This document shows positions 19,917-29,808 of a stretch of DNA of 64,000 bases, piece after piece. The translations under genes and the position numbers were made by a program. Source of the stretch: Colwellia sp. BRX10-3 (GTDB lineage Bacteria; Pseudomonadota; Gammaproteobacteria; Enterobacterales; Alteromonadaceae); contig NZ_JACGWA010000009.1 in the NCBI RefSeq assembly GCF_014077505.1, positions 62,001-126,000 on the forward strand. Direction: 5' to 3'. The notes below the pieces were generated by a model that saw only the letters and a list, made by a program, of their open reading frames with translations, had not been told where the DNA came from and ran no database searches. Each line of letters starts with the position of its first letter. The first letter of the stretch is position 1.

Positions 19917-19993
19917 AGGGGTGTAGTTCCAATTGGTAGAACAGCGGTCTCCAAAACCGACGGTTGGGAGTTCGAATCTCTCCACCCCTGCCA
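19917..19993 (+). tRNA. tRNA-Trp (anticodon CCA)
   Basis: Cloverleaf with acceptor stem AGGGGTG / CACCCCT, D-loop AATTGGTAGAA, anticodon stem CGGT/ACCG around loop CTCCAAA (anticodon CCA), T-arm GGGAG-TTCGAAT-CTCTCC, discriminator G and encoded CCA. All parts are present, 77 nt including CCA. It is a single gene, not in a cluster. Confidence 0.97.
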
Positions 19994-20114
19994 TTTTCCT
20001 TTCTTGTGTTATTCCAATTATATTGTTTCTATTTAGACTATTTTTAAAATTCTAGTTTTTCCTATTTAAAAACTCTGTCATGATAACTGTGATTTTAACC
20101 ATACCTGAAATGAT

Positions 20115-20588
20115 ATGAGCATTAACAAAAGACAATTTGATTTATTACAAGCCATGGGTATTACGGTTTGGCAAAGGCGGGGATTACCTGGCCAAAACTC
20201 ATTGTCAGCTGAATCTTCTGAGACGGTTCAAAATACTGAGCAAGCTAACGACTCAATAAATGCTGTTACCCCGCAATCTTCATCTTCACCAGAGCAAGAT
20301 ACAGCTCAACAAACACTACACAATAAAAATATTGCTTTAGATCTCAAGACACTACTTAAGCATCAGCTATTTAAAGATATTATAAGCAGTATCGGTGCAA
20401 GCAGTGCCGATTTATCCATTGCGCATAATCAGATAGATCTAGGCATCATTAATTGGCAATTCACAGCAAATAAAAATATTGAATTTAAGCATAACTGCTT
20501 AAAAACACCCGATTTAACAACGCTGGCCAACTCACCTGAATTAAAAAAATCTTTGTGGCAATCAATAGGACCTTTAAGCTCATCATGA
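20115..20588 (+). CDS. holD: DNA polymerase III psi subunit HolD
   Basis: Small clamp-loader accessory protein that links the chi subunit and SSB to the gamma/tau complex. The N-terminus (RQFDLLQAMGITVWQRR, about 6-22) matches the chi-binding end of E. coli HolD, and the C-terminus (LTTLANSPELKKSLWQSIGP) matches its end. The middle is a Gln/Ser-rich linker (about 30-75), so similarity is low overall, usual for HolD. 157 residues against 137 in E. coli. It overlaps rimI by four bases (ATGA), the conserved holD-rimI order, which supports the call. Confidence 0.85.
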   Translation: MSINKRQFDLLQAMGITVWQRRGLPGQNSLSAESSETVQNTEQANDSINAVTPQSSSSPEQDTAQQTLHNKNIALDLKTLLKHQLFKDIISSIGASSADLSIAHNQIDLGIINWQFTANKNIEFKHNCLKTPDLTTLANSPELKKSLWQSIGPLSSS

Positions 20589-21046
20589 CAATTAAAGCAA
20601 ACACAATCTTCAAGCCTGTTGATCAGGATATAGTTGCACAACTTATGGAAATTGAAGTTGCTTGCCATCCACACCCATGGAGTGAAAAAACTTTTCGCAG
20701 TTGCATTGAAGGTCGATATTTTGGTGAATATCTGACGGTCGACAATATCGTAGTCGGCTTTTATGTTGGTGAGCACGTAGCCGGTGAATCAACTTTAATG
20801 GATGTTTGTGTTGCGCCATCACAACAAGGTAAAGGTTTCGGTAAAGCACTGTTATTGCAGTTCTTCGAACACTGTAAAAAACTAGCAACCACAAGTATTT
20901 TCCTCGAAGTGCGAGCAAAAAACATCAGTGCACAAATGCTTTATATTAATCAAGGTTTTACTGAAATATCACGAAGAACAGGTTATTACCCAAGTAATAG
21001 TGGCTTTGGTTACGAAGACGCCATAGTGATGTCAAAAAAACTCTGA
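20585..21046 (+). CDS. rimI: Ribosomal protein S18 alanine N-acetyltransferase RimI
   Basis: GNAT acetyltransferase that acetylates the N-terminus of ribosomal protein S18. The acetyl-CoA loop is in VCVAPSQQGKGFGKALL (about 78-94), followed by FLEVRAKNISAQMLYINQGF and a C-terminal Tyr-rich GYYP. 153 residues from the ATG that overlaps the holD stop; the open frame extends upstream into holD but the overlap start is preferred. A bidirectional terminator follows. Confidence 0.94.
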   Translation: MTIKANTIFKPVDQDIVAQLMEIEVACHPHPWSEKTFRSCIEGRYFGEYLTVDNIVVGFYVGEHVAGESTLMDVCVAPSQQGKGFGKALLLQFFEHCKKLATTSIFLEVRAKNISAQMLYINQGFTEISRRTGYYPSNSGFGYEDAIVMSKKL

Positions 21047-21105
21047 TCAAACCCTAGTTTCTAACAGCAGATATATATTCGATATGTAAGCATATTGTAG
21101 CTATT

Positions 21106-21133
21106 AAAAAGCAAACCTAATGGTTTGCTTTTT
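21106..21133. terminator. Bidirectional terminator between rimI and napC
   Basis: Stem AAAAAGCAAACC / GGTTTGCTTTTT with loop TAAT; A run on one side and T run on the other, so it serves both convergent genes. Confidence 0.88.
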
Positions 21134-21182
21134 TACTACTCACTATTTTTACTGCTCAATACATCACTACAGTTGAGCATAA

Positions 21183-21758
21183 CTACCAGTTTTCAACCCC
21201 TTTCATATCAGGTAACTGATGAGCGATGCCTTTATGGCAATCGATACAGGTTTTCTCACCTGATGCCAAGGCGTCGGAGTGCATCTTCACACTACGATTA
21301 CCTTGCTCGGAAAAGTCCATATACTCAAAATTATGACAGTTACGACATTCTAGTGAGTCATTGGCTTTCATACGTTTCCACTCACGCTCAGCCATAGAGC
21401 GACGATGATCAACAAACTCTTCACGGGTATCTATAACGCCGGTTAACATACCCCAAACTTCTTTACTTGCGGCAATTTTACGCACTATTTTATCCGTCCA
21501 TTTTTTAGGTACATGACAATCAGGGCAAGTAGCTCGCACACCCGAGCGATTAGCGTAATGAATAGTTTCACGATATTCCTCATACACATTGTCTTGCATT
21601 TCATGACAACTAATACAAAACTCTTCGGTATTCGTTACCTCTAAAGCTGTGTTAAAACCACCCCAGAAAATAACTCCACCGGCAAAACCAATAGCTAAAA
21701 TAAACCACAAAGCAGCACTATTGGGTGACTTTAAAAACATCCACAAATTCTTTAGCAT
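21183..21758 (-). CDS. napC: Membrane-anchored tetrahaem cytochrome c NapC
   Basis: Quinol dehydrogenase of the NapC/NirT family that passes electrons from the membrane quinol pool to NapB/NapA in the periplasm. An N-terminal membrane anchor (about 15-35) precedes four haem sites CISCH, CPDCH, CRNCH and CIDCH. 191 residues, normal. It is the last gene of the nap operon, 26 bases after napB. Confidence 0.97.
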   Translation of the reverse strand: MLKNLWMFLKSPNSAALWFILAIGFAGGVIFWGGFNTALEVTNTEEFCISCHEMQDNVYEEYRETIHYANRSGVRATCPDCHVPKKWTDKIVRKIAASKEVWGMLTGVIDTREEFVDHRRSMAEREWKRMKANDSLECRNCHNFEYMDFSEQGNRSVKMHSDALASGEKTCIDCHKGIAHQLPDMKGVENW

Positions 21759-21784
21759 TTTAACCTCCTATATTTTGCAATTAT

Positions 21785-22267
21785 TTACTCATGACCCAAT
21801 GATTCAACAGGCTCAAAGGTGTTATCAACCAGAGGCGCTGCATCAGCTTGTGTAACATGACATTGCAAGCAAAAATAACGACGAGGAGAAACATCAGATA
21901 AGGTTTTACCGTCACGTGTTTCATAATGCGTTAAGCTAATTTTCGTTGCACCGGTTTCTGCGGCATATTTCCAACTATGGCAGTTCAAGCACTTATTACT
22001 GTTTAAATCGACGCGATAACCTCGTATTTGATGAGGTATAACGGGTGGTTGATGCACATAATTACGCGCGATTGGATTTTTGTCCTTAATAACACGCTTT
22101 AGTTTTTCAGCTGGACGGGTTTCATCAATAGTTGCAGCCCCGCGAATAGTGGCTAAACCACCTGTATTTACCGTTTCTTGCGCCATTGTGCTAGACATAG
22201 TAGCGAACGTAACCGCACACGTAGCTACACATGCAGTAATGGCAACTAATAAAGGTAATAATTTCAT
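21785..22267 (-). CDS. napB: Periplasmic nitrate reductase dihaem cytochrome NapB
   Basis: Periplasmic electron-transfer subunit with a signal peptide (about residues 1-29, ending near TMAQE) and two haem c sites CLNCH and CLQCH, with the usual PPVIPHQIRGYRVDLNSNKC before the first. 160 residues fits the family. It hands electrons from NapC to the [4Fe-4S] cluster of NapA and lies between their genes. Confidence 0.97.
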   Translation of the reverse strand: MKLLPLLVAITACVATCAVTFATMSSTMAQETVNTGGLATIRGAATIDETRPAEKLKRVIKDKNPIARNYVHQPPVIPHQIRGYRVDLNSNKCLNCHSWKYAAETGATKISLTHYETRDGKTLSDVSPRRYFCLQCHVTQADAAPLVDNTFEPVESLGHE

Positions 22268-22335
22268 TTACTCTCTCCACTGCATCAAGTATCAAGTATC
22301 AACATTATCGATGCATTAATTCGTCAAGGTTGGCT

Positions 22336-24825
22336 TTAAGCTTTAGTTACTTTGACCGCACACTTTTTATAATCAGTTTGTTTTGATAGTGGATCAGTTG
22401 CATCTAAAGTTAACTTATTCACTAGCTGCTTAGCGTCAAACCACGGCATAAACACTAACCCTTTCGGTGGTCGGTTACGGCCTCTTGTTTCAACACGTGA
22501 CTCAACCTCTCCTCGGCGAGACGCCATTAAAACCTTATCGCCTCGGCGTAAACCACGATCTCTTGCGTCATCAGGATGCATAAAAATCACCGCATCAGGA
22601 AAAGCTTTATGCAGTTCAGGTACTCGCGACGTCATGGAACCTGAATGCCAATGTTCAAGTACCCGTCCGGTACTAAGCCATAAGTTGTATTCTTCATCTG
22701 GCGATTCCGCTGGTGGTTCATAAGGCAGAGCAAAAATAACCGCTTTATTATCTTTGTGACCATAAAACTGCACTTCACTACCTTTTTCAACGTATGGATC
22801 ATGGCCTTCTCTGAAGCGCCACTTAGTTTCTTTACCGTTGACCACGGGCCACCTTAAACCACGCTCTTCGTGATATCGGTCAAACGGCGCTAAATCGTGA
22901 CCATGGCCGCGACCGAATTCAGCATATTCTTCAAACAAACCTTTTTGAATATAAAAACCAAAAGCATCACCTTCAAAATTGGTATCGCCTTTTGACTCAC
23001 TCATCGGGAACTTATTCACTTTGCCATTAGCGTATAGCACGTCGTATAACGTTTTACCGCGAAGCGCAGGTTGTTTTGCAATTAACTCTTCTGGCCACAC
23101 TTCTTCAACTTTAAAACGTTTAGAAAACTCAACCAATTGCCATAAGTCTGAACGCGCATCGCCTGGCGCATTCACTTGTTGATGCCAAAATTGTGTTCTG
23201 CGTTCGGCATTACCGTAGGCACCTTCTTTTTCTACCCACATCGCGGTAGGTAAAATTAAATCAGCAGCTTGCGCGGTTACCGTTGGGTAAGGGTCTGACA
23301 CAACAATAAAATTTTCTGGGTTACGATAGCCAGGGATCGCTTCTTCATTGATATTTGGCGCTGCTTGCATATTGTTATTACACATAACCCAGTAAGCATT
23401 AAGTTCACCATCTTTTAACATCCGATTTTGTAATACCGCATGATAACCAGGTTTAGGTGGAATAGTACCTTCAGGCAACTGCCAGATTTTTTCAGCTATA
23501 GCCCTATGTTTGGGGTTTGCAACTTGTAAATCAGCCGGTAAACGATGGGAGAATGTCCCTACTTCACGAGCGGTACCACAGGCCGAAGGTTGTCCTGTTA
23601 ATGAAAACGGACTGTTACCCGGTTCAGAAATCTTACCGGTTAACAAATGCACGTTGTACATTAAATTATTAGCCCAAACACCACGGGTATGTTGGTTAAA
23701 GCCCATGGTCCAAAATGAGGTTACTTTCACTTTTGGATCTGCGTATAATTTCGCCATTTCAATTAAGTTCGCTTCTGGCACACCAGATAATTTTGAAACA
23801 GACTCAACTGTGTAGGTACTAACAAACTTAGCATAAGCTTCAAAAGTCATGGGTTTCGAAGCACCACTACCGGCATTTTTGGCCGCTTTTTCTAATGGAT
23901 GTGTTGGACGTAAGCCATAGCCGATATCAGTAACGCCTTCACGAACATTAACGTGTTTTTTCATGAAGTCTTCATTGACGGCATTATTTTGAATAATGTA
24001 ATTAGCGATAAAATTCAAAATAGCCAAATCGGTTTGCGGTGTGAAGATCATGCCATTATCGGCAAGCTCAAAACTACGATGCTTGTACGTCGATAAAACA
24101 TTTACTTTAACGTGTGGTGCACTTAAACGACGATCGGTGAGTCGTGACCACAAAATAGGATGCATTTCCGCCATATTTGAGCCCCAAAGTACAAAGGCAT
24201 CGGCATTTTCTAAATCGTCGTAACAGCCCATCGGCTCGTCGATACCAAAGGTACGCATAAAGCCACCAACAGCAGAGGCCATGCAATGACGCGCATTCGG
24301 GTCGATATTATTGGTTAAAAAGCCTGCTTTCATTAACTTAGAGGCGGCATAGCCTTCCCAAACCGTCCACTGCCCTGAGCCAAACATACCCACCGAGGTT
24401 GGGCCTTTTTTCTTAATCGCTGCTTTAAACTTATCAGCCATAACATCAAAGGCTTTGTCCCAGCTTACCGGCGTAAAGTCGCCTTCTTTATCGTATTCAC
24501 CATCAGTCATTCTTAATAATGGTTGAGTTAATCGGTCTTTACCGTACATAATTTTCGATAAAAAATAGCCTTTTATACAGTTCAAGCCTTTATTAACTTC
24601 TGCCTCTGGATCGCCCTGTGTTGCCACCACTTTGCCATGTTGAGTACCGACTAATACACTACAACCCGTGCCACAAAAACGACAAGGGGCTTTATCCCAC
24701 TTAATCGTGCTTTGTGACGATTTTGTGATCAAGTTAGTCGCTGACGCAGGGATCGCAACACCTGCGGCAACAGCCGTGGCAGCAATAGCATTAGCTTTAA
24801 TAAAGTCACGTCGAGTTAACGTCAT
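22336..24825 (-). CDS. napA: Periplasmic nitrate reductase catalytic subunit NapA
   Basis: Molybdenum enzyme reducing nitrate to nitrite in the periplasm. A twin-arginine signal (TRRDFIK) covers about residues 1-29. The [4Fe-4S] site is CRFCGTGC with the fourth Cys in GLNCIKGYF. The molybdenum-ligating Cys is in [10 protein letters not shown] (about 180-190). 829 residues matches E. coli NapA. The start codon overlaps the napD stop by four bases. Folding and export need the chaperone NapD, encoded just before it. Confidence 0.98.
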   Translation of the reverse strand: MTLTRRDFIKANAIAATAVAAGVAIPASATNLITKSSQSTIKWDKAPCRFCGTGCSVLVGTQHGKVVATQGDPEAEVNKGLNCIKGYFLSKIMYGKDRLTQPLLRMTDGEYDKEGDFTPVSWDKAFDVMADKFKAAIKKKGPTSVGMFGSGQWTVWEGYAASKLMKAGFLTNNIDPNARHCMASAVGGFMRTFGIDEPMGCYDDLENADAFVLWGSNMAEMHPILWSRLTDRRLSAPHVKVNVLSTYKHRSFELADNGMIFTPQTDLAILNFIANYIIQNNAVNEDFMKKHVNVREGVTDIGYGLRPTHPLEKAAKNAGSGASKPMTFEAYAKFVSTYTVESVSKLSGVPEANLIEMAKLYADPKVKVTSFWTMGFNQHTRGVWANNLMYNVHLLTGKISEPGNSPFSLTGQPSACGTAREVGTFSHRLPADLQVANPKHRAIAEKIWQLPEGTIPPKPGYHAVLQNRMLKDGELNAYWVMCNNNMQAAPNINEEAIPGYRNPENFIVVSDPYPTVTAQAADLILPTAMWVEKEGAYGNAERRTQFWHQQVNAPGDARSDLWQLVEFSKRFKVEEVWPEELIAKQPALRGKTLYDVLYANGKVNKFPMSESKGDTNFEGDAFGFYIQKGLFEEYAEFGRGHGHDLAPFDRYHEERGLRWPVVNGKETKWRFREGHDPYVEKGSEVQFYGHKDNKAVIFALPYEPPAESPDEEYNLWLSTGRVLEHWHSGSMTSRVPELHKAFPDAVIFMHPDDARDRGLRRGDKVLMASRRGEVESRVETRGRNRPPKGLVFMPWFDAKQLVNKLTLDATDPLSKQTDYKKCAVKVTKA

Positions 24826-25124
24826 AATGCTTTCCCCTGATGCTGTGGCAAACCGGCATCGTTATGATGAAATATTAGTGATGATGAGATAACACCTGAC
24901 ACATTGCTCATGTCTGTAATGGTATCTATGATGCGTTTGGCAGGATTGGTTTCTCCTTCAAGGCCTTCTACGGTGAAAACCAAACTGCCATTTTCGCCAG
25001 TTGCATGTATTTCAGCACCAGGAAATGCTTGCAAATCATCAGCAACTTTATCCGCTTTGTCTGGGTAAGCCATAAACATAACTCCGGCAATATTTACTGG
25101 GCTTTCTTCTAAAAGATTAATCAC
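24822..25124 (-). CDS. napD: NapA signal-peptide chaperone NapD
   Basis: Cytoplasmic protein of 100 residues with a ferredoxin-like fold that binds the twin-arginine signal of NapA and holds it back until cofactor insertion is complete. [18 protein letters not shown] near the start and GSLVFTVEG in the middle match the family. Translationally coupled to napA through an ATGA overlap. Confidence 0.94.
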   Translation of the reverse strand: MINLLEESPVNIAGVMFMAYPDKADKVADDLQAFPGAEIHATGENGSLVFTVEGLEGETNPAKRIIDTITDMSNVSGVISSSLIFHHNDAGLPQHQGKAL

Positions 25125-25136
25125 ATTTTTGCCCTC

Positions 25137-25310
25137 TTATAATTTTTCGTTTGCTTCTGCTGAATGCTCAAGTACGGCTGCAGGCTTGCCGCCAAATATT
25201 TTTAAAATAATAACCGCGACTAAGGCTGTGGCGATAAAGCCAAAAAGAAATATCAATGGCATTGAGCTGTAGCCCAAAATATTCCATATTAGTTGCTCTA
25301 AATCACTCAT
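25137..25310 (-). CDS. Small membrane protein in the nap operon (57 residues)
   Basis: The frame starts with ATG at 25310, eight bases inside napF, with GGAG 6-7 bases upstream, and ends 12 bases before napD. One transmembrane helix (about residues 19-37) follows WNILGYSSMPLIFLFG; the tail is polar. It resembles the very short proteins seen beside nap genes in Vibrio and relatives (a TIGR02808-like family, recalled from memory). It does not look like E. coli-type NapE. Coupled translation and placement suggest a nap-linked role, which is unknown. Confidence 0.75.
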   Translation of the reverse strand: MSDLEQLIWNILGYSSMPLIFLFGFIATALVAVIILKIFGGKPAAVLEHSAEANEKL

Positions 25311-25806
25311 GACTTACTCCTGGTAAAACTGTTGATATTTTAATCGCTGATTCCGGACAAACCGCTACACATGCACCGCAACGTGTACAATCTGCCAGCG
25401 CTATTTCAGGCTGAGGTACGCTGCCATGAAAATAATTAAATTTAATAGCTTGTGGTTCGCAACTATCTTGACAAACTTGGCAATGCACCTGCTTTTTAGC
25501 TAAGCAACTTGCTTCAATTTCAATAGTTAACTGCCAAGGGACAGCGTCCAAAAGTTTGAATAACGGCTCTTTACAGGCCTTTACACATTGTTGACAAAAT
25601 GTACATTCGCCAGCATAAAAATTAATTTCTGGAAAACCACCATCACCTTTAATAATGATGTGTTCCTCACAAGCGTCAAGGCAGTCGCCACATTGCGTGC
25701 AGCCTTGAGTAAATAACTTTTCGTCCACGATCCAAGGTAATCTAATCGCTGGCGGTTTAGAAACATGCTTGGCTCGCATAAAGTTACGACGGCTTAAATC
25801 AACCAT
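25303..25806 (-). CDS. napF: Ferredoxin-type protein NapF
   Basis: Iron-sulfur protein of 167 residues with Cys clusters CTQCGDCLDAC, CTFCQQCVKAC, CQVCQDSC and CTRCGACVAVC, the multi-cluster pattern of NapF. In E. coli NapF is cytoplasmic and interacts with the NapA precursor, perhaps for cluster insertion. The RRNFMRAK start looks like a twin-arginine motif but lacks a following hydrophobic stretch. It is the first gene of napF-(small ORF)-napD-A-B-C. Confidence 0.95.
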   Translation of the reverse strand: MVDLSRRNFMRAKHVSKPPAIRLPWIVDEKLFTQGCTQCGDCLDACEEHIIIKGDGGFPEINFYAGECTFCQQCVKACKEPLFKLLDAVPWQLTIEIEASCLAKKQVHCQVCQDSCEPQAIKFNYFHGSVPQPEIALADCTRCGACVAVCPESAIKISTVLPGVSHE

Positions 25807-25859
25807 AAATCCCCTTTACCTGAAAAGATAAAACAACTACATTTTTACCAAGTTAATTA

Positions 25860-25875
25860 AGTGACATAGATCACA
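25860..25875. promoter_or_regulatory. CRP-like site in the nap leader
   Basis: AGTGACATAGATCACA matches TGTGA-N6-TCACA in all but the first base. It lies 54-69 bases before the napF start and downstream of the FNR-dependent promoter inferred below, so it could modulate rather than activate transcription. Confidence 0.5.
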
Positions 25876-25921
25876 TACCAACATTATTAACTGACGATAC
25901 AGCATCTAATCAGCGCGTTAC

Positions 25922-25935
25922 TTGATGCAAATCAA
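25922..25935 (-). promoter_or_regulatory. FNR (EtrA) site of the nap promoter
   Basis: TTGATGCAAATCAA is a perfect TTGAT-N4-ATCAA FNR box. A possible -10 hexamer TGTATC (minus strand, 25896-25901) sits where a class II FNR promoter with the site at -41.5 would need it. This predicts anaerobic induction of nap. Confidence 0.75.
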
Positions 25936-26306
25936 GTTTTTCTTGTACTTAATAGATAAAACCTTGAATAAGGTAAAAATGAATAACGCTAAGATAAAAT
26001 TAGAAATTAACCAGGCAAAATTATTTTCATTTTAGCTGTGTACATTTAAATAATTTTTGAATTATTTTTACATAGTAACGACTTATTCCCCCTTACTTTA
26101 AAGTGCATCATGAGCTGAAATACTCACTATTATTGTTTAAATTAAGCACTTCATGGCAGGAACCTTTAACTATCGAGGTAAAAGATTGAAATTAAAATGA
26201 GAATACAAGATATTGTTACTGCCCTTCGCACTTGTTTTCGCTATAATGTTGCGCTTTAAAATTTAACTTAAATTATTTTTCATCCACTTTAAAACGGGTA
26301 ATTTGC
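25936..26306. other. Gene-free region upstream of prfC
   Basis: No coding frame is credible here. It holds a TATAAT at 26242-26247, about 60 bases before prfC, as a candidate -10 without a clear -35. The rest is AT-rich spacer between the divergent nap and prfC units. Confidence 0.4.
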
Positions 26307-27887
26307 ATGTCTGTACAACAGCAGGAAGTCGATCTTCGACGCACCTTCGCTATTATTAGTCACCCTGATGCGGGTAAAACGACGATCACTGAAAAGGTGT
26401 TACTTTTTGGTCAAGCTTTACAAAAAGCCGGTACCGTAAAAGGTAAAAAGTCGGGGCAACATGCAAAATCTGACTGGATGGAAATGGAAAAAGAACGTGG
26501 TATATCAATTACCACTTCTGTAATGCAATTTCCCTATGACAATTGTTTAGTCAATTTACTCGACACACCGGGTCATGAAGACTTCTCAGAAGATACTTAT
26601 CGTACGTTAACAGCCGTCGACTCATGCCTGATGGTTATCGATGTCGCTAAAGGTGTAGAAGCGCGGACCATTAAATTAATGGAAGTTACTCGCCTGCGTG
26701 ACACACCAATTATTACCTTCATGAATAAAATGGACCGCGATGTACGCGACCCAATGGAAGTGATGGATGAAGTTGAAGATGTACTAAAAATTAAATGTGC
26801 ACCTATTACTTGGCCAATAGGCATGGGTAAAGAATTTAAAGGTGTCTATAACATTTTAACTGATGAGATATTCTTATATCAAACAGGTCAAGGTCATACT
26901 ATTCAAGAAAAACGTGTCATTAAAGGCATAGATAATCCAGAGCTAGATACGATTATTGGTAACTACGCTGAAGATTTTCGTGAAGAGTTAGAGCTTGTTG
27001 TCGGTGCTTCACATGAATTTAATCATGAAGAATTTTTAAAGGGTGAACTCACACCTGTATTTTTTGGTACCGCATTGGGCAACTTTGGTGTTGACCATAT
27101 GCTTAACGGTTTAACACGTTGGGCGCCAAAACCATTGCCGCGCGAAACCGATACTCGAATTGTTAGAGCTGAAGAAGAAAAGTTCTCTGGTTTTGTTTTT
27201 AAAATTCAAGCCAATATGGATCCTAAACATCGTGACCGCATTGCTTTCATGCGTATTTGTTCAGGCAAATATGAAAAAGGCATGAAAATGAAACAAGTGC
27301 GCATCGGTAAAGATGTAAGAATTGCTGACGCCGTAACCTTTATGGCCGGTGACCGCTCTAATGTTGAGCAAGCTTATGCCGGCGATATTATCGGCTTACA
27401 TAACCACGGTAGCATTCAAATTGGCGATACCTTTACCGCTGGCGAAGATATGAAATTTAGTGGTATTCCAAACTTTGCACCGGAAATGTTTCGCCGTATT
27501 CGTTTACGCGATCCTCTTAAAGCTAAACAACTACAAAAAGGCCTGATCCAGTTATCAGAAGAAGGTGCTGTGCAAGTATTTAGACCTTTCAACTCGAACG
27601 ATATGATTGTTGGTGCTGTCGGAGTATTGCAGTTTGAAGTAGTAGTACAACGCTTAAGAACTGAATACAAGGTTGATGCTATTTACGAACCTATCAGCGT
27701 AGCCACTGCCCGTTGGTGTACTTGTGATAATGAGCGCACATTGGAGCAATTTGAAAAGAAAGCCTACGATAACCTAGCACTTGATGGCGGTAATAATCTG
27801 ACTTACATCGCCCCTACTATGGTTAACTTGAGCCTAGCGCAAGAACGTCACCCAGATATTAAGTTTCACAAAACACGTGAACATTAA
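26307..27887 (+). CDS. prfC: Peptide chain release factor 3
   Basis: GTPase that removes RF1/RF2 from the ribosome after termination. G-domain motifs are in order: HPDAGKTT (about 18-25), DTPGHEDF (about 87-94) and NKMDRD (about 141-146). Domain II and the C-terminal domain ([14 protein letters not shown]) follow. 526 residues is the normal length. It stands as a single gene. Confidence 0.98.
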   Translation: MSVQQQEVDLRRTFAIISHPDAGKTTITEKVLLFGQALQKAGTVKGKKSGQHAKSDWMEMEKERGISITTSVMQFPYDNCLVNLLDTPGHEDFSEDTYRTLTAVDSCLMVIDVAKGVEARTIKLMEVTRLRDTPIITFMNKMDRDVRDPMEVMDEVEDVLKIKCAPITWPIGMGKEFKGVYNILTDEIFLYQTGQGHTIQEKRVIKGIDNPELDTIIGNYAEDFREELELVVGASHEFNHEEFLKGELTPVFFGTALGNFGVDHMLNGLTRWAPKPLPRETDTRIVRAEEEKFSGFVFKIQANMDPKHRDRIAFMRICSGKYEKGMKMKQVRIGKDVRIADAVTFMAGDRSNVEQAYAGDIIGLHNHGSIQIGDTFTAGEDMKFSGIPNFAPEMFRRIRLRDPLKAKQLQKGLIQLSEEGAVQVFRPFNSNDMIVGAVGVLQFEVVVQRLRTEYKVDAIYEPISVATARWCTCDNERTLEQFEKKAYDNLALDGGNNLTYIAPTMVNLSLAQERHPDIKFHKTREH

Positions 27888-27962
27888 TCTCCAGCAGATT
27901 AATTTAATGTAATTGATGACAAGTAGTTAATGACAAGCAAAAATCAATCACGTAATTTACCT

Positions 27963-27992
27963 ATAAGCCTGATGAAAACATTAGGCTTATTT
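27963..27992 (+). terminator. Probable terminator after prfC
   Basis: Stem ATAAGCCT / AGGCTTAT, extendable to 12 pairs with one mismatch, loop AAAA, short T run after it. It lies about 75 bases after the prfC stop. Confidence 0.65.
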
Positions 27993-28045
27993 ACTCAAGT
28001 TAATGCCACATACTTGAGCCTTTAATTGAAGAAGAGTTAATTTAA

Positions 28046-29782
28046 ATGAATATTAGTAACATCCTGAGTGAAAAAGTTAAGCTTGCCATGACGGCGGCAG
28101 GTTTACCTGAAGGCACAAACCCTGCGATAAGTTTATCTAGCCGAGCAAATTTTGGCGACTACCAAGCAAATGGCGTTATGGGTGCAGCTAAAAAGTTAAA
28201 AACTAATCCTCGCGAATTGGCAACCAAAGTGGTTGATGCTCTCGACTTGGCAGGCATTGCTGAGAAAGTTGAATTAGCCGGCCCTGGTTTTATTAATATT
28301 CATTTAGACAAAAATTGGTTAGCCGAACAATTAAATCAAATATCAAATGACGAAAACTTAGGTGTAAACCAGTCAGAAAAGCCGCAAAACGTTGTGGTCG
28401 ATTATTCTGCACCTAACTTAGCAAAAGAAATGCACGTAGGGCATTTACGCTCAACCATTATTGGTGATGCTGTTGTGCGCGCACTTGAGTTTCGTGGTGA
28501 ACATGTTATCCGTCAAAATCACATGGGTGATTGGGGCACGCAGTTTGGTATGTTATTAGCTCATTTAAGCGATAAATTAGCTTCTAATGAAGTGGCCGAA
28601 ACTGCCCTGTCGGATTTAGAGAACTTCTATCGTGAAGCAAAAGTACGTTTTGATAATGAAGACGGTTTTGCTGATCGCGCCCGTGACTACGTAGTAAAAC
28701 TGCAAAGTGGCGACACACATTGTGCAACGCTTTGGCAACAGTTTATTAATATTTCAATTAGCCACAGTGAAGACATATATAAAAAACTTAATGTCACCTT
28801 AGCGCGTAAAGACATTATGGGCGAAAGTGCTTACAACGATGATTTATCAAACGTGATTGATGAATTGATGGCACAAAAAATTGCCGTTGAAGACCAAGGT
28901 GCTAAAGTTGTTTTTATTAACGAAATGGCTAACAAAGACGGCGACCCATCGGTATTTATCGTACAAAAGTCGGGGGGTGGGTACTTATATGCCACGACCG
29001 ATCTTTCTGCTTGTCGCTACCGTGTTGGTGAATTAAAAGCCGACCGAATTATTATTTTTACTGACGCTCGTCAAGCCTTGCACTTTAAGCAAGTTGAAAT
29101 CGTTGCCCGTAAAGCCGGTTTCTTACCTGAGCATGTCGGTTATGATCATTGCCCATTTGGTATGATGATGGGTGACGACGGTACGCCTTTTAAAACGCGT
29201 ACGGGTGGCACGATTAAACTTGCTGAATTACTTGATGAAGCCATTTTACGTGCATCAGCATTGATCAAAGAGAAAAACCCAGATATTACCGATGTCGATT
29301 TAACTGAAATTTCAGAGAAGGTAGGTATTGGCGCGGTTAAATTTGCTGATTTATCTAAAAATCGTACCAGCGACTATATTTTCAGCTGGAAGACTATGCT
29401 CAGTTTTGAAGGAGCAACTGCACCCTACTTACAATATGCTTATTCGCGTATTCAAAGCATTTTTACCAAAGCGGATTTTTCAGCAGATAACATACAAACT
29501 ATTACTATTGTCGAGCCACAAGAAAAAGCACTTGCACTGAAGTTGTTGCAGTTAGAAAATGTAATTAACGCTGTTATAAGTGAATGCACACCAAATTTAC
29601 TGTGCAATTACTTATACGAACTCGCCAGCCTTTATATGAGTTTTTACGAGGCTTGCCCAATATTAAAAGATGACATTGCTACTAACGTTAAACAGTCACG
29701 ATTAGCACTGAGCTACATTATTGCCAATACCCTAAAACAAGGCTTAGACATTCTAGGCATTGATGTAATGGAACGCATGTAA
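28046..29782 (+). CDS. argS: Arginyl-tRNA synthetase
   Basis: Class I synthetase charging tRNA-Arg. The N-terminal tRNA-binding domain (Add1) covers about residues 1-105. The HIGH-type motif is in [19 protein letters not shown] (about 124-142). [15 protein letters not shown] (about 373-387) replaces the KMSKS loop, as in other ArgRS. The all-alpha anticodon-binding domain ends in IDVMERM. 578 residues is normal. A small hairpin CTCAAGT / ACTTGAG at 27994-28018 precedes it. Confidence 0.98.
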   Translation: MNISNILSEKVKLAMTAAGLPEGTNPAISLSSRANFGDYQANGVMGAAKKLKTNPRELATKVVDALDLAGIAEKVELAGPGFINIHLDKNWLAEQLNQISNDENLGVNQSEKPQNVVVDYSAPNLAKEMHVGHLRSTIIGDAVVRALEFRGEHVIRQNHMGDWGTQFGMLLAHLSDKLASNEVAETALSDLENFYREAKVRFDNEDGFADRARDYVVKLQSGDTHCATLWQQFINISISHSEDIYKKLNVTLARKDIMGESAYNDDLSNVIDELMAQKIAVEDQGAKVVFINEMANKDGDPSVFIVQKSGGGYLYATTDLSACRYRVGELKADRIIIFTDARQALHFKQVEIVARKAGFLPEHVGYDHCPFGMMMGDDGTPFKTRTGGTIKLAELLDEAILRASALIKEKNPDITDVDLTEISEKVGIGAVKFADLSKNRTSDYIFSWKTMLSFEGATAPYLQYAYSRIQSIFTKADFSADNIQTITIVEPQEKALALKLLQLENVINAVISECTPNLLCNYLYELASLYMSFYEACPILKDDIATNVKQSRLALSYIIANTLKQGLDILGIDVMERM

Positions 29783-29808
29783 AACACCGACGGGACAATA
29801 TGCTGTAA

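Noticed and set aside
25770-25806. Twin-arginine-like RRNFMRAK at the NapF N-terminus
   Set aside because: No hydrophobic region or cleavage site follows, and NapF is known to be cytoplasmic.
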